Assembly (NCBI GenBank): GCA_016720835.1
Contig: JADKJW010000006.1
Coordinates: 62,001 to 126,000, forward strand
Direction of reading: 5' to 3'
Source of the DNA: Ignavibacteria bacterium
GTDB lineage: Bacteria > Bacteroidota > Ignavibacteria > SZUA-365
DNA length: 64,000 bases
A model generated the notes under the pieces. The model was not told the origin of the DNA and did no database searches. It was given only the letters and a program-made list of their open reading frames with translations. Below are positions 9,077-18,600 of the stretch, in pieces. Position 1 is the first letter of the stretch. The number at the start of each line of letters is the position of its first letter. A program made the position numbers and the translations under genes.

Positions 9077-9264
9077 CGAAATCGAAGAAGCGCCTGCACT
9101 GGATCGGAGGCACGCTCATCGCGTTCGCCGGCGTGGCGATCGCCCGTCTCCTCGCCCCCTCCCTGCCGCCCGGGATCATTCCCGGCGCAACGGTGGCGGG
9201 GCATCTTCTTGCATTGGGCGGCCTGCTCTTTATCGCCATGGGAACCAGGGTGCGGAAAATGTAA
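9073..9264 (+). CDS. Small two-helix membrane protein at the end of the mmd operon
   Basis: 63 residues from ATG 9073, overlapping the mmdB stop by 4 bp. A basic start (MTKSKKRLHW) is followed by two hydrophobic helices at about 11-25 and 40-56 and a basic end, so both termini should be cytoplasmic. I do not recognise a family. Translational coupling to mmdB and an intrinsic terminator just downstream make it the last gene of the operon. Confidence 0.62.
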   Translation: MTKSKKRLHWIGGTLIAFAGVAIARLLAPSLPPGIIPGATVAGHLLALGGLLFIAMGTRVRKM

Positions 9265-9678
9265 GCGCTCGGAAAGCACACGTTCGCATACAGAGCGTAC
9301 ACCAGCGATCGGAACGAGGCGGCCAACATGGCCGCCTTCCTTTTTTCATGCCCATGAAGCATTGCATGCGCCATCGCGCTCGATCGGCGATTCGTATCGC
9401 AGCCCCGCTCACGATATGAAAATCAGGCATCTGGTGGAGAGTTCGGGCCTCTTCTTCTCCTGCATCCTAACTCAAGACAAGGGGTGCTAAGTGCTGTCGT
9501 CACAAGCGTATTTCGTTTTGGCACAAATAATGATGATTCAATTCAATGCTGAAGTTGCATAATGGAGAGAACAGCCTGATACGCAACGAAAAGAGCGTTT
9601 CTGAAAAAATCGTCAAGCAAGAAATAATACGGCACGGTTTTTAGAGAGTTGCAAATACATCATCAAATTGGAGATACG
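9265..9678. other. 414-bp gene-free region between mmd operon and glycine-rich protein
   Basis: It holds the mmd terminator (9317-9346) and then turns AT-rich from about 9480, as expected of a promoter region for the gene at 9679. No reading frame in it looks like a protein. I cannot place a single convincing promoter. Confidence 0.6.
9317..9346 (+). terminator. Intrinsic terminator of the mmd operon
   Basis: AGGCGGCC (9317-9324), loop AACAT, GGCCGCCT (9330-9337), then TCC and six T. A perfect 8-bp stem with a T tract. Confidence 0.85.
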
Positions 9679-11751
9679 ATGAAGAAATTTTACTTGCTGC
9701 TGGCGTTCCTCGTCCTGATGCTGGGCACTGAGGAGACCACGCTGGCACAGACACCTGGAAAGGACGGATCGAGGGCGGTTTTTTCAGTCGACACCACCGT
9801 CAACCTTTCAACGACACTTGCCAACAATGTTGCGATCGGAGCGACTCAGATCCGGGTGGGGAGCTATGCCGGTTTTGCCGCGAATGACTTCATCATGATC
9901 TATCAGGCACAGGGAGCGACGATAAGCCAGGTGAACGATTCGACCTACGGCGCGGTCACTGCGTTGAACAACGCGGGGTACTATGAATTCCGAAATGTGG
10001 TCAGCACAAGCGGATCAAACCGGATCAACATCAGTCCGGCGCTGACGCATTCGTACACGGCTTCGGGCAATGTGCAGGTACTCCGCGTCCCTCAGTATTC
10101 AAGCCTCTATATCGCTCCCGGCGCGAGCATAGCGCCGCGTGCATGGAACGGCACCACGGGTGGCGTGGTCGCTATTCACGTCCAGAACACCGCGACGATC
10201 AATGGTTCCATCCACGCAAATTCGAGGGGTTTCCGCGGCGGGGTGCTGGATAACCAGTCCAACAGCACGTTGCCGAATGCAAACCTTTCGTACCGGTCCA
10301 CCGACGCGAACGACGGCGAGCAAAAGGGAGAGAGCATCGCGGGGCTCGCATCCGCGCTCACGAGCGGCCAGTACGGCCGCGGCGCCCCGGCAAATGGCGG
10401 CGGCGGCGGCAATTCGCACAATGCAGGCGGTGGCGGCGGCGCGAACGGAAACAACGGGAATACGTGGAGCGGCCACGGAGTCATGTCGAATTCGGTAACC
10501 GGGAGCAGTGCCTGGCAGCTCGACGGCGGCTGGTTTGTTCATGGCGGGGCGCTGGCAAATTCGTCCGGCGGAGGACGCGGCGGATACACCTATTCCGCCA
10601 ACGATCTCGATGCTCTCGCCAGCGGACCGGGCATCGCGTCCTGGGGCGGCGATTACCGCCAGGAGAGAGGCGGACGCGGCGGACACCCGCTGGACAACGA
10701 TGCGTCGAATCGCATATTCCTCGGGGGAGGCGGCGGGGCTGGCGACGGCAACAACTCCTGCGGCGGCGCAGGCGGACCAGGAGGCGGCATCGTGTTTCTC
10801 ATGGCCGCCACGGTCACAGGGACAGGCAACATACGGTCGAATGGCGGCAACGGCGCGAACACCACAGGCAACGGGAACGATGCGCCGGGCGGCGGCGGCG
10901 GCGGCGGGTCGGTTATCGCATGGGTAACATCGTCATTCAACGGCGTTTCCCTTGCGGCCACCGGCGGTAATGGCGGGAATCAGAGCATTACCTGGACCGA
11001 GACTGAAGGTCCCGGCGGCGGGGGCGGCGGCGGATTCATCGCGTACCCCGCAAGCGCTTCTCCGACGCTCAGCGTCAACGGTGGCACAGGCGGGACGTCG
11101 AACGGTCCGTCTCTCGTCGAGTTCCCACGGAACGGCGCCACGGACGGCGCTCCTGGCAATACGGCGGTCATCACATGGATTCCCCTTCCTGTGGAATTGG
11201 TTTCGTTCTCCGGTGAAATGACGGGAAACACCGTGGCACTTCGCTGGAGGACCGTGACGGAAACCAATAATTACGGCTTCGACGTGGAGCGATCCGTGGA
11301 CAATGCCCGGTGGGATAAAATCGGCTTCGTCGACGGAAACGGAACGTCCAACACACCGCACGTCTACGGCTTCTCCGATCCTGCGCCCGAAGCCGCATCG
11401 GTGCTCTATTACCGGCTCCGTCAGATCGATCGTGACGGCAAGGCGACCGTGTCGCCCGTTGTGCAGGTTACCCCTCTGCTCTCGCGCGGTACCGCGTTCA
11501 CGTCCCTCTACCCGCAGCCTGCGACCGACGTGCTGGCAATCGGGTTCTCTCTTGCCGAGCCTGGCGCTGTCCGCATCAGCATCATCAACGCTCTCGGCGC
11601 CGAAGTCGCCGTGCCGTTTTCCGGCGGCATGCTCCCGGCGGGGTCGCATGCCATCCCCGCGGGCGTCGCCGGCCTGCCGCGCGGCGCGTATCTCTGCCGC
11701 ATCGAGACGGGCGCCGGTGTCGCAAGCAAGGTATTCGTCATCGCGCGATAA
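9679..11751 (+). CDS. Glycine-rich secreted protein with T9SS sorting domain
   Basis: 690 residues from ATG 9679, chosen over the in-frame ATG 9649 because it starts directly at a signal peptide (MKKFYLLLAFLVLMLG..LAQ) and has TTGGAG ahead of it. The middle (about 180-500) is dominated by GGGGG and GGxGG runs separated by Asn/Ser segments, a composition seen in glycine-rich surface and adhesin-like proteins. Residues about 500-600 form a fibronectin-III-like domain (LPVELVSFSGE, LRWRTVTETNNYGFDVERS, YYRLRQIDRDG), which usually precedes T9SS signals in this lineage. Residues about 605-690 form a T9SS sorting domain (LYPQPATDVLAI, then GAYLCRIETG). Likely surface-exposed; function unknown. It is monocistronic, with a strong terminator. 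Confidence 0.88.
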   Translation: MKKFYLLLAFLVLMLGTEETTLAQTPGKDGSRAVFSVDTTVNLSTTLANNVAIGATQIRVGSYAGFAANDFIMIYQAQGATISQVNDSTYGAVTALNNAGYYEFRNVVSTSGSNRINISPALTHSYTASGNVQVLRVPQYSSLYIAPGASIAPRAWNGTTGGVVAIHVQNTATINGSIHANSRGFRGGVLDNQSNSTLPNANLSYRSTDANDGEQKGESIAGLASALTSGQYGRGAPANGGGGGNSHNAGGGGGANGNNGNTWSGHGVMSNSVTGSSAWQLDGGWFVHGGALANSSGGGRGGYTYSANDLDALASGPGIASWGGDYRQERGGRGGHPLDNDASNRIFLGGGGGAGDGNNSCGGAGGPGGGIVFLMAATVTGTGNIRSNGGNGANTTGNGNDAPGGGGGGGSVIAWVTSSFNGVSLAATGGNGGNQSITWTETEGPGGGGGGGFIAYPASASPTLSVNGGTGGTSNGPSLVEFPRNGATDGAPGNTAVITWIPLPVELVSFSGEMTGNTVALRWRTVTETNNYGFDVERSVDNARWDKIGFVDGNGTSNTPHVYGFSDPAPEAASVLYYRLRQIDRDGKATVSPVVQVTPLLSRGTAFTSLYPQPATDVLAIGFSLAEPGAVRISIINALGAEVAVPFSGGMLPAGSHAIPAGVAGLPRGAYLCRIETGAGVASKVFVIAR

Positions 11752-11774
11752 TCGATCCATCGCAGACTTCCATC

Positions 11775-11804
11775 ATGGACGCCCCGCGGGCGTCCATTTT
11801 TTTT
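11775..11804 (+). terminator. Intrinsic terminator after glycine-rich protein
   Basis: ATGGACGCCC (11775-11784), loop CGC, GGGCGTCCAT (11788-11797), followed by a run of eight T from 11797. A perfect 10-bp stem on the plus strand. Confidence 0.92.
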
Positions 11805-11911
11805 CGCGCCCGGACGGGACTTCATCGGCGTCCCTCCCGCGCGGCACCTTCCATCGGCGTTGAACACGAAACCACCGCGACCCCGGGAAGAACTCCGGCG
11901 CGGAGGGCCGC

Positions 11912-13390
11912 TTACAACCCCGCCATGAGGCGCAGGAGCGATTCCTGCGTTGCCGCCCCGGTCGGGACATCGGCGACGACAGCGCCCTCGCGAAGCACGA
12001 GAACGCGATGCGAAAGCGCGAGCAGTTCCGGTAATTCCGAAGACACGATGATGATGCCGAGTCCCTGCCGGGCAAGGTCCGACAAGAGGGTGTGAATCGC
12101 CTGCTTGGCGCCGATGTCGATGCCCCTCGTGGGCTCGTCCACGAGCAGCACACGCGGCGCGCACGCCAGCCATTTTGCGAGCACGACCTTCTGCTGATTC
12201 CCGCCGCTCAGGTGCTCGACGGGCGCGTCGAGCGAGGGCGCCTTGATCGCGAGCGCGTCGAAATGCGCGCGGGCACGGGCGCGTTCGCGGCGGCGATCGA
12301 GGAGGCCCCCGCGCCGCAGAGTATGAAGGCTCGTGACGGAAAAATTGTGCATGCAGGACAGCGAGAGGGCAAGCCCCTCCCGCCGACGGTCTTCGGGAAC
12401 AAGCGCCAGCCCCGCGCGCTTCGCGTGCCGGACCGAATGCGGGCGCAGCGTCGCTCCGCCCACGACAACGCTTCCGCTCGCGCGGGCGTCGAGACCGAAC
12501 AGCGCGCGCACGAGTTCGCTGCGGCCCGAACCGACCAACCCCGCGACGCCGAGGATTTCGCCCGCGCGCAGCGTGAACGACACCGGCTGCGCGCTTCCGC
12601 CCGGAGCAAGGGAAACCACGCGGAGCAGCTCCGCGCCCGCCGCGCCCGTCGGCGCGACCGCGAGGGAGGCTGTCAGCGCTCTGCCGATCATGCACCGGAC
12701 GATGGCGTCGGGTGTCGTCGCGCCGCGCTCCGTGGTGAGAACGAGCGCGCCGTCGCGCAGGACACTCAACCGGTCCGCCAGTTCGAAGACCTCCTCCATG
12801 CGGTGCGAAATATACAGGATCGTGACATCCTTTTTTTTGAGATCGGCGATCACCGCGCGGAGACGCCGCGACTCGTTCTCGGAGAGCGAACTGGTCGGTT
12901 CGTCGAACACGAGAATGGTGGCGCCCGCGCCGAGCGCCGAGGCGATCTGCACGAGCTGCTGGCGCGCCGTGGAGAGGACGCGCATGCGCGCGGCGGGATC
13001 GATGTCCGATCCGATGCGCTCCAGCAGCGTCCTGGCGCGCCGGTCCATCGCGGCGCGGTCGAGAAAGAAGCCCGCGCGCCGCGGGTAGCGGCCGACGCAC
13101 ACGTTCTCGGCGACGGTGAGATCCGGATAGAACGCCAGCTCCTGAGGCACCATGCCGATCCCCGCGCGCAACGCGTCGCGCGGCGACGCGAAGCGCACCG
13201 CGCGTCCGTCGATGACGACCGTCCCCGCATCCGGCCGGTGGATGCCCGCGAGGATTTTTCCGAGCGTGGATTTTCCGGCGCCGTTCTCACCCATGAACGC
13301 GTGACATTCCCCGCGCCGCACCGACACGCTGACCTCACGGAGGGCGACCACGCCGCCGAACGATTTCGAGATTCCGCGGAATTCAATCAT
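11912..13390 (-). CDS. Sugar ABC transporter ATPase, two nucleotide-binding domains (RbsA/MglA type)
   Basis: 492 residues. The start at 13390 (MIEFRGISKSFGG) lies 8 bp after the stop of the binding-protein gene; the frame stays open further upstream, but only as antisense-like sequence. Domain 1 has Walker A GENGAGKST, a degenerate signature region (LSTARQQLVQIASAL) and Walker B ILVFDEPTSSL. Domain 2 has a degenerate Walker A (GLVGSGRSE), the signature LSGGNQQKVVLAKW and Walker B VLLVDEPTRGID. This asymmetry is characteristic of carbohydrate-uptake (CUT2) ATPases. It powers import with the permease and binding protein encoded upstream. The particular sugar cannot be read from the sequence. 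Confidence 0.93.
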   Translation of the reverse strand: MIEFRGISKSFGGVVALREVSVSVRRGECHAFMGENGAGKSTLGKILAGIHRPDAGTVVIDGRAVRFASPRDALRAGIGMVPQELAFYPDLTVAENVCVGRYPRRAGFFLDRAAMDRRARTLLERIGSDIDPAARMRVLSTARQQLVQIASALGAGATILVFDEPTSSLSENESRRLRAVIADLKKKDVTILYISHRMEEVFELADRLSVLRDGALVLTTERGATTPDAIVRCMIGRALTASLAVAPTGAAGAELLRVVSLAPGGSAQPVSFTLRAGEILGVAGLVGSGRSELVRALFGLDARASGSVVVGGATLRPHSVRHAKRAGLALVPEDRRREGLALSLSCMHNFSVTSLHTLRRGGLLDRRRERARARAHFDALAIKAPSLDAPVEHLSGGNQQKVVLAKWLACAPRVLLVDEPTRGIDIGAKQAIHTLLSDLARQGLGIIIVSSELPELLALSHRVLVLREGAVVADVPTGAATQESLLRLMAGL

Positions 13391-13398
13391 GCGACAGG

Positions 13399-14385
13399 CT
13401 ACTTCCCGAGCCACTGTTCCCAGTTCTTCCCGTACGCCGCCTGGGTGGCGTTCGTGACCACCGTCAGTGAATCGACGATGCGCGTCTGCGCCGGTGCGTG
13501 ACCGCGCACAATCCTGTCGAGCAGGACGCGCACCGCGGTGGTGCCCCATCCGTAGCAATTCTGCGCGAGAAGCACCTGCACATGACCGCTGGCGAGATAC
13601 GCGAGCTGCGGCGGGAGCGCATCGACGGAAACGACCTTCACGGCGCCCGGCGCCCACTTGATCGCGTCGCCGGTGAAGAGCGGCCAGCCTCCGACCATCG
13701 CCCACCCTTTGATGGACGGATTGGTGGACTGCGCCCGATTCACCGTCTCCGCGGCCTGCTCCGGCGTCTCCGCGTGGTAGTACACGCCGTTGCCGACGAG
13801 CGACATTCCCGGATGCTTCGCGAGTTCCTCGCGCACGCCCTGCACGCGCATCTGCAGATTCGGCGCGCTCTGATTGCCCGCGAGGATCGCGATCGCGCCC
13901 TCGTCCCCCATCGCCTCGGACAGATGGCGCATCACCGCCGCGCCGCAGGTCCGGTCGTCGGTCCCGAAGAAGCAGAAGCGTTTGCTGCGCGGCGCGTCGG
14001 AATCGAAGCACATCACCTGCGCGCCGAGATCCACCGCCTTGTCGATCGCCGGCGTGAGAATGTTCGCGTCGCTGCAGGACACGGCGATGCCCTGCGCCCC
14101 GCTTCGCGCGAGCTGTTCGATGGCCTCGGCCTGCTTCTGGGGATTTTCGTCCGGGGGCGTCATCCACCGCACTTCCACGTCGACGCCGTATGACGCGGAA
14201 AGGTCGCGCGCGGCATCCCGGGCGCCTTTCCATGCGGCCTGAAAGACGATGTTCGACTGGCTCTTCGCGACGATGCCGATCACGATCTTGCGCGCGGCCG
14301 TCTGGTCGGTCTGTTTCGCGCATGAGAGGGAGGCGGCGGCGAGCAGCACCGCCAGCAGGGCGAGAGGAAACATGGTGGCGCGCAT
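13399..14385 (-). CDS. Periplasmic sugar-binding protein of CUT2-type ABC transporter
   Basis: 328 residues from ATG 14385, chosen because AAGGAGA sits 7 nt upstream and the product then begins with a signal sequence (MRATMFPLALLAVLLAAASLSC). The Cys suggests a lipoprotein, although the lipobox is not canonical. The mature part is a Peripla_BP_4/RbsB-type fold (KIVIGIVAKSQSNIVFQAAW, GAQGIAVSCSDANILTPAID, GAIAILAG). It captures a sugar or related ligand and delivers it to the permease. It is the middle gene of the permease, binding protein, ATPase operon. Confidence 0.9.
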   Translation of the reverse strand: MRATMFPLALLAVLLAAASLSCAKQTDQTAARKIVIGIVAKSQSNIVFQAAWKGARDAARDLSASYGVDVEVRWMTPPDENPQKQAEAIEQLARSGAQGIAVSCSDANILTPAIDKAVDLGAQVMCFDSDAPRSKRFCFFGTDDRTCGAAVMRHLSEAMGDEGAIAILAGNQSAPNLQMRVQGVREELAKHPGMSLVGNGVYYHAETPEQAAETVNRAQSTNPSIKGWAMVGGWPLFTGDAIKWAPGAVKVVSVDALPPQLAYLASGHVQVLLAQNCYGWGTTAVRVLLDRIVRGHAPAQTRIVDSLTVVTNATQAAYGKNWEQWLGK

Positions 14386-14423
14386 GCGCGTTCTCCTTGA
14401 GCGTGAGTGTTCCAGGGAAAGCC

Positions 14424-15500
14424 TCAACGGCGTTTGAGTGTTTCGCTGAAGCGGTCGATCGCCACCGCGGCGATGATGGCGAAGCCAATGATGATCTTGC
14501 TGTATTCCTTCGACACGACAACCGTCACGAAGCCGAGATCCACGGACTTGAGAATGTCGATTCCGTTCTCGATCAACTTGATGACGAGGGCCCCGAGCAC
14601 CGCGCCGAGCGCGGTGCCGCTCCCGCCCGAAAGGCTCGCCCCGCCGACGACTGCCGCTGCGATGACCGCCAGCTCATAGCCCTCCCCTGTCGCGGTGTTC
14701 GCGGAACCGTAGTATCCCGCCGAGATCATGCCCGCGAGCCCCGCCGAAAGTCCCGACAGCATGTAGACGCGCGCCGTGATCCAGCCCACCGCGAGACCGC
14801 TGAAGCGCGCGGCTTCGGCGTTCCCCCCGACGGCGTAGAGTTCGCGCCCGGACGGCGTGCGGGTCAGGTACACCGCCGCGGCGACCAGCGCGAAGACGAG
14901 AATCAGGAGCGGCACCGGCTGCAGTCTGGCCCATGCGAGAGGCCCGGTCTGCATCTGCGCGGAAATGCACCCGGAGGTGAACGCGGCGGGAAGCGCCTTG
15001 CCCAGAGATGGCAGTGATTTCGCTTCCACCGCGATGAGCGCGATACCCCGGAGGACGCTCATGGTTCCGAGCGTGACAATGAATGGATGCATGCGAAGCC
15101 CGACGATGAGAAGCCCGTTCAACATCCCGCACGCGCCTCCGACTCCGAGCGACACGGCAAGCGCGAGCGGGAGGGCGACCCATGGACTCGCGTCGGACGG
15201 CAGGTTCTGCAGTACGGCAACGGTGGACAACGCGGAACATCCGAAGATGGAACCGACGGAGATGTCGATGCCCCCCGAGATGATGACACAGGTGACACCG
15301 ATGGCCATGATCGCCATCCACGATACCGGGGTGAGCACATTCGGAACGATGTTGTCGATCCGCAGAAAATTGTTGACCGCGGAGCCCTGGACGACGATCG
15401 TGTCGGAAGCGAATGTCAGGAATAGGCAGAGGATCGCAATGACGGCGAGGAGGCCGCCTTCCTGCATCGCCCACTTTTTCGGGATCATGCGAATGTTCAT
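14424..15500 (-). CDS. Sugar ABC transporter permease (RbsC type)
   Basis: 358 residues from ATG 15500 (MNIRMIPKKWAMQEG); a longer in-frame start would add a Pro/Arg-rich stretch that does not look coding. It has about ten hydrophobic helices with RbsC-family patterns (SGGIDISVGSIFG, HPFIVTLGTMSVLRGIAL, AVGGNAEAARFSG, VVGGASLSGGSGTALGAV). The family forms the homodimeric membrane channel of CUT2 sugar importers. First gene of the minus-strand operon, divergent from the large sensor kinase. Confidence 0.92.
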   Translation of the reverse strand: MNIRMIPKKWAMQEGGLLAVIAILCLFLTFASDTIVVQGSAVNNFLRIDNIVPNVLTPVSWMAIMAIGVTCVIISGGIDISVGSIFGCSALSTVAVLQNLPSDASPWVALPLALAVSLGVGGACGMLNGLLIVGLRMHPFIVTLGTMSVLRGIALIAVEAKSLPSLGKALPAAFTSGCISAQMQTGPLAWARLQPVPLLILVFALVAAAVYLTRTPSGRELYAVGGNAEAARFSGLAVGWITARVYMLSGLSAGLAGMISAGYYGSANTATGEGYELAVIAAAVVGGASLSGGSGTALGAVLGALVIKLIENGIDILKSVDLGFVTVVVSKEYSKIIIGFAIIAAVAIDRFSETLKRR

Positions 15501-15600
15501 GCGCAATGGAACTGTGTCGGGAACCGGGTTCCGGCTCAACGGGGGAGGCCACGGCGGACGGCGCGCATCCACCATGCGGCCGCATGTCGGATTTCCCGCC

Positions 15601-15607
15601 CAAGATA
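15601..15607 (-). promoter_or_regulatory. Possible -7 element of the ABC transporter operon
   Basis: On the minus strand this reads TATCTTG, identical to the element for the divergent kinase gene. It lies about 100 bp before the permease start. No good -33 TTG is seen at the expected distance. Confidence 0.35.
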
Positions 15608-15657
15608 CGGGTTCAGGAGACAAGGGAACACCCTCCGTGAAGAAGATTCACGGAGCG

Positions 15658-15688
15658 TTGTGCCGATCGCGGAGACTTTCGTATCTTG
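15658..15688 (+). promoter_or_regulatory. Putative promoter of the sensor kinase gene
   Basis: TTG at 15658 and TATCTTG at 15682-15688 have the 24-bp start-to-start spacing seen at other promoters here. The kinase ATG at 15696 is only 7 bp downstream, so the transcript would be leaderless or nearly so. Confidence 0.42.
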
Positions 15689-15695
15689 TTCCGCA

Positions 15696-18600
15696 ATGAA
15701 CAATATTGGGCTCTTCTCTCGATCAGTACGGGCGCTGTTCGCCTTCTGCGTCGCGTGCACATGTGTCCCCGCCGCGCTCCATGCGCAGCAGGCGCGTATC
15801 GAATTCCGGCATCTGACGCAGGAGGACGGACTTCGAAGCAACCGGATCACCGCTCTGATCCAGGACCGGAAGGGATTCCTCTGGGTGGGGGCGGATGACG
15901 GACTGTACCGCTACAACGGATACTCCTTCCAACAGTTCTCTCACCGTGCGGAGGATCCCCACTCCATCGCCGAAGGCGAGATCACCTACCTCCTCGAAGA
16001 CGGCGCCGGCGTCCTGTGGATCGGGACATCCAACGGCGGGCTGTGCAGAAAAAACCCGGCATCGGAAGAATTCGAAACATTCCGCAGCACGCCGGGGAAA
16101 AAATCATCCCTCGTCGACGACCGCATCACCTCCCTCTTCGAGGACGACCAGGGAACGCTCTGGATCGGCACATACGGCGGTCTGTGCGCATTCAACAAGA
16201 AGCGTACGGCGTTCACATCGTTCCTCAGCGATCCCATGACGCCGTCGAGTCTCGCGAGCAACACGGTCTCCGACATCGCGCAAACCGCGGATGGCACCGT
16301 CTGGGTCGGCACGAGCGGCGGGCTGTGCGCCCTCGACCGCGGCACACAACAGTTCACGCGGTATCAGCACGATGCCCGCAATCCGGGCTCGCTCACGAAC
16401 GATTATGTCACCCGTCTGAATCTCGACATCTATGGTGATCTCTGGATCGGCACCATGGGAGGCATGCTGCATCGATTCAACCGGCAGACAAACGTCTTTC
16501 GCGCATATCAGATCCCGAAACCGCTGAAAGCCAACGCGATCCTCGGCGATGTCGTTTCGACGATTTACAGAGACGAGAGCGGCTTCCTCTGGGTGGGAAT
16601 CAAGGAAGGGCTGGAAGCATCTGACGTAAAGGGATTGTACCGGTTCGATCCCGAATCCGGCAGCTCCGTTCGGTATACACACGACGAGGCGGACCCCCGC
16701 TCGATCAGCGGCAACGATATTACCGTCGTGATCGGAGACCGGAGCGGAATGGTGTGGGTCGGAACAGAGGGTCACGGATTGAATGGATTCCTGAACAAGG
16801 TCGCGCTCTTTGGACTGTTCCGGCATGACGCCGCCAAATCCGTTTCGCTCAGTGACGACAATGTTGTCGCGCTCTCCGAGGCCATCGACGGGAACATCTG
16901 GATCGGGACGGCGGACGGGTATGTCAATATCTGGAATCGCGCGAGCGGCAGGTTCACGCCTTTCAATCTGAGCGAAAGTGGCGCGACGCAGGTCACGATC
17001 AGCGCGATGGCTGTGGGCAAGGATGGTACAATCTGGATCGGAACTGAGGAACATGGCCTGTTCGCGGTTGATCCCCTTTCGAAGGCCGTCAGGCGGTACC
17101 GCCACGATCCGATGGCCGAGGGCACGGTCGCGAGCAACGCCATCAAGTCACTCGTCGTTGGACGAGACGGGACGCTATGGATCGGCACCCCCGGAAAGGG
17201 CGTCGCCTTTCTTCCAGCCGGCACGGAGAGTTTTCGACAGTTCAAGAATGATCCTTCGAAACCGTCGTCCTTGAGTAGCGATCTTGTGGAATGCATGATC
17301 GAGGACAAGTCCGGCTCCGTCTGGGCCGGCACGAGGGATCGTGGACTCAATAAATTGGATCGCGCGAGCGGGACATGGACGCGGCTCTTCGCCGCAAAGG
17401 CGGGTGACCGCGGGCTCCGCAGCAATTCGATCAACTGCCTGTTTCAAGACCGGCGCGGGAACCTGTGGGCGGGGTCATCCGACGGCCTGCACATGCTGTT
17501 GCCTGACGGCGTGAATTTTACCGCCTATTCGAAAACGGACGGATTGCCCGACGATAACATCACGTCCATTCTCGGCGACGACGACGACAATCTCTGGGTC
17601 GCCACCCTCGTCGGCGGGCTGTGCAGGTTCACGCCGCGCACCAGCACCCCCTCGAGCAATGCCCAGCAGGGAGACGGCAATCCATCCGGCGCCATGATCG
17701 TCAGCTTCGACGCCAAGGACGGTCTGCAGGGAATACGATTCAACCAGCGAGCGGCGTTCAGGACCAGCGACGGCACGATGTGCTTCGGAGGAACGGACGG
17801 ACTCAACGTGTTCCAACCGGAGACCATCAATCGACGCGTGCGGCCGCCGTCGGTCCGCATCGCGGATTTCCAACTCAACAACCGTTCCATCGCGCCGGGC
17901 GACAACAGCGGCATCCTCAGCGTCCCGATTGACGACACGCGCGACCTCGTCCTGCCGTACGACCAGAACAGGATCACGTTCGAATTCACCGTGCTGCATT
18001 TCGCGAATCCGGATAAAAATCGTTTCGCATACAAGCTCGAAGGATACGATTCGCTCTGGACCTTCACTGATGGCCAGAAGCGTTATGCGACCTACACCAA
18101 CCTGCCCGACGGGCAGTACACCTTCAGGGTGCGCGGGGCATCGAGCGACGGCATCTGGAACGACAACGGCGTCGCGATCGCGATTCGCATCACGCCCCCG
18201 TGGTACCGCACGATCACGGCGTACGTCAGCTACGCCATCGCGCTGGTGCTGCTGATGTTTGCCGTCGATCGTCTCCTGCGCATGCGCATCATCCGCAAGG
18301 AGCGCCGCGAAGCGGTGATCCGCGAAACCGAACTTCGGGTGCAGACCGTCGCCGCGCAGGCGGAGGCCTCCGAAGCGAAGGCGCGCGCGCTGGAGATCGA
18401 AAACGAGCGCCAGGAATTGGAACTCAGCAAGGCCCGGGAACTCGAGAAGGCCTATGCGGAACTCGACGACGCGCATCACACGCTGATGGCGACACAGGCG
18501 CAGCTGATCCATGCCGAAAAAATGGCCTCGCTCGGCCAGCTCACGGCCGGCATCGCCCACGAAATTAAAAACCCGCTCAACTTCGTCAACAATTTCGCCG

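Noticed and set aside
10380..11060. GGCGGC runs as a CRISPR or DNA repeat array
   Set aside because: The runs are codons of the glycine-rich protein, with irregular spacing and no unique spacers.
13391..14521. N-terminal extension of the ABC ATPase frame
   Set aside because: The frame stays open 1.1 kb upstream but is there out of frame with the binding-protein gene; the ATPase homology begins exactly at 13390.
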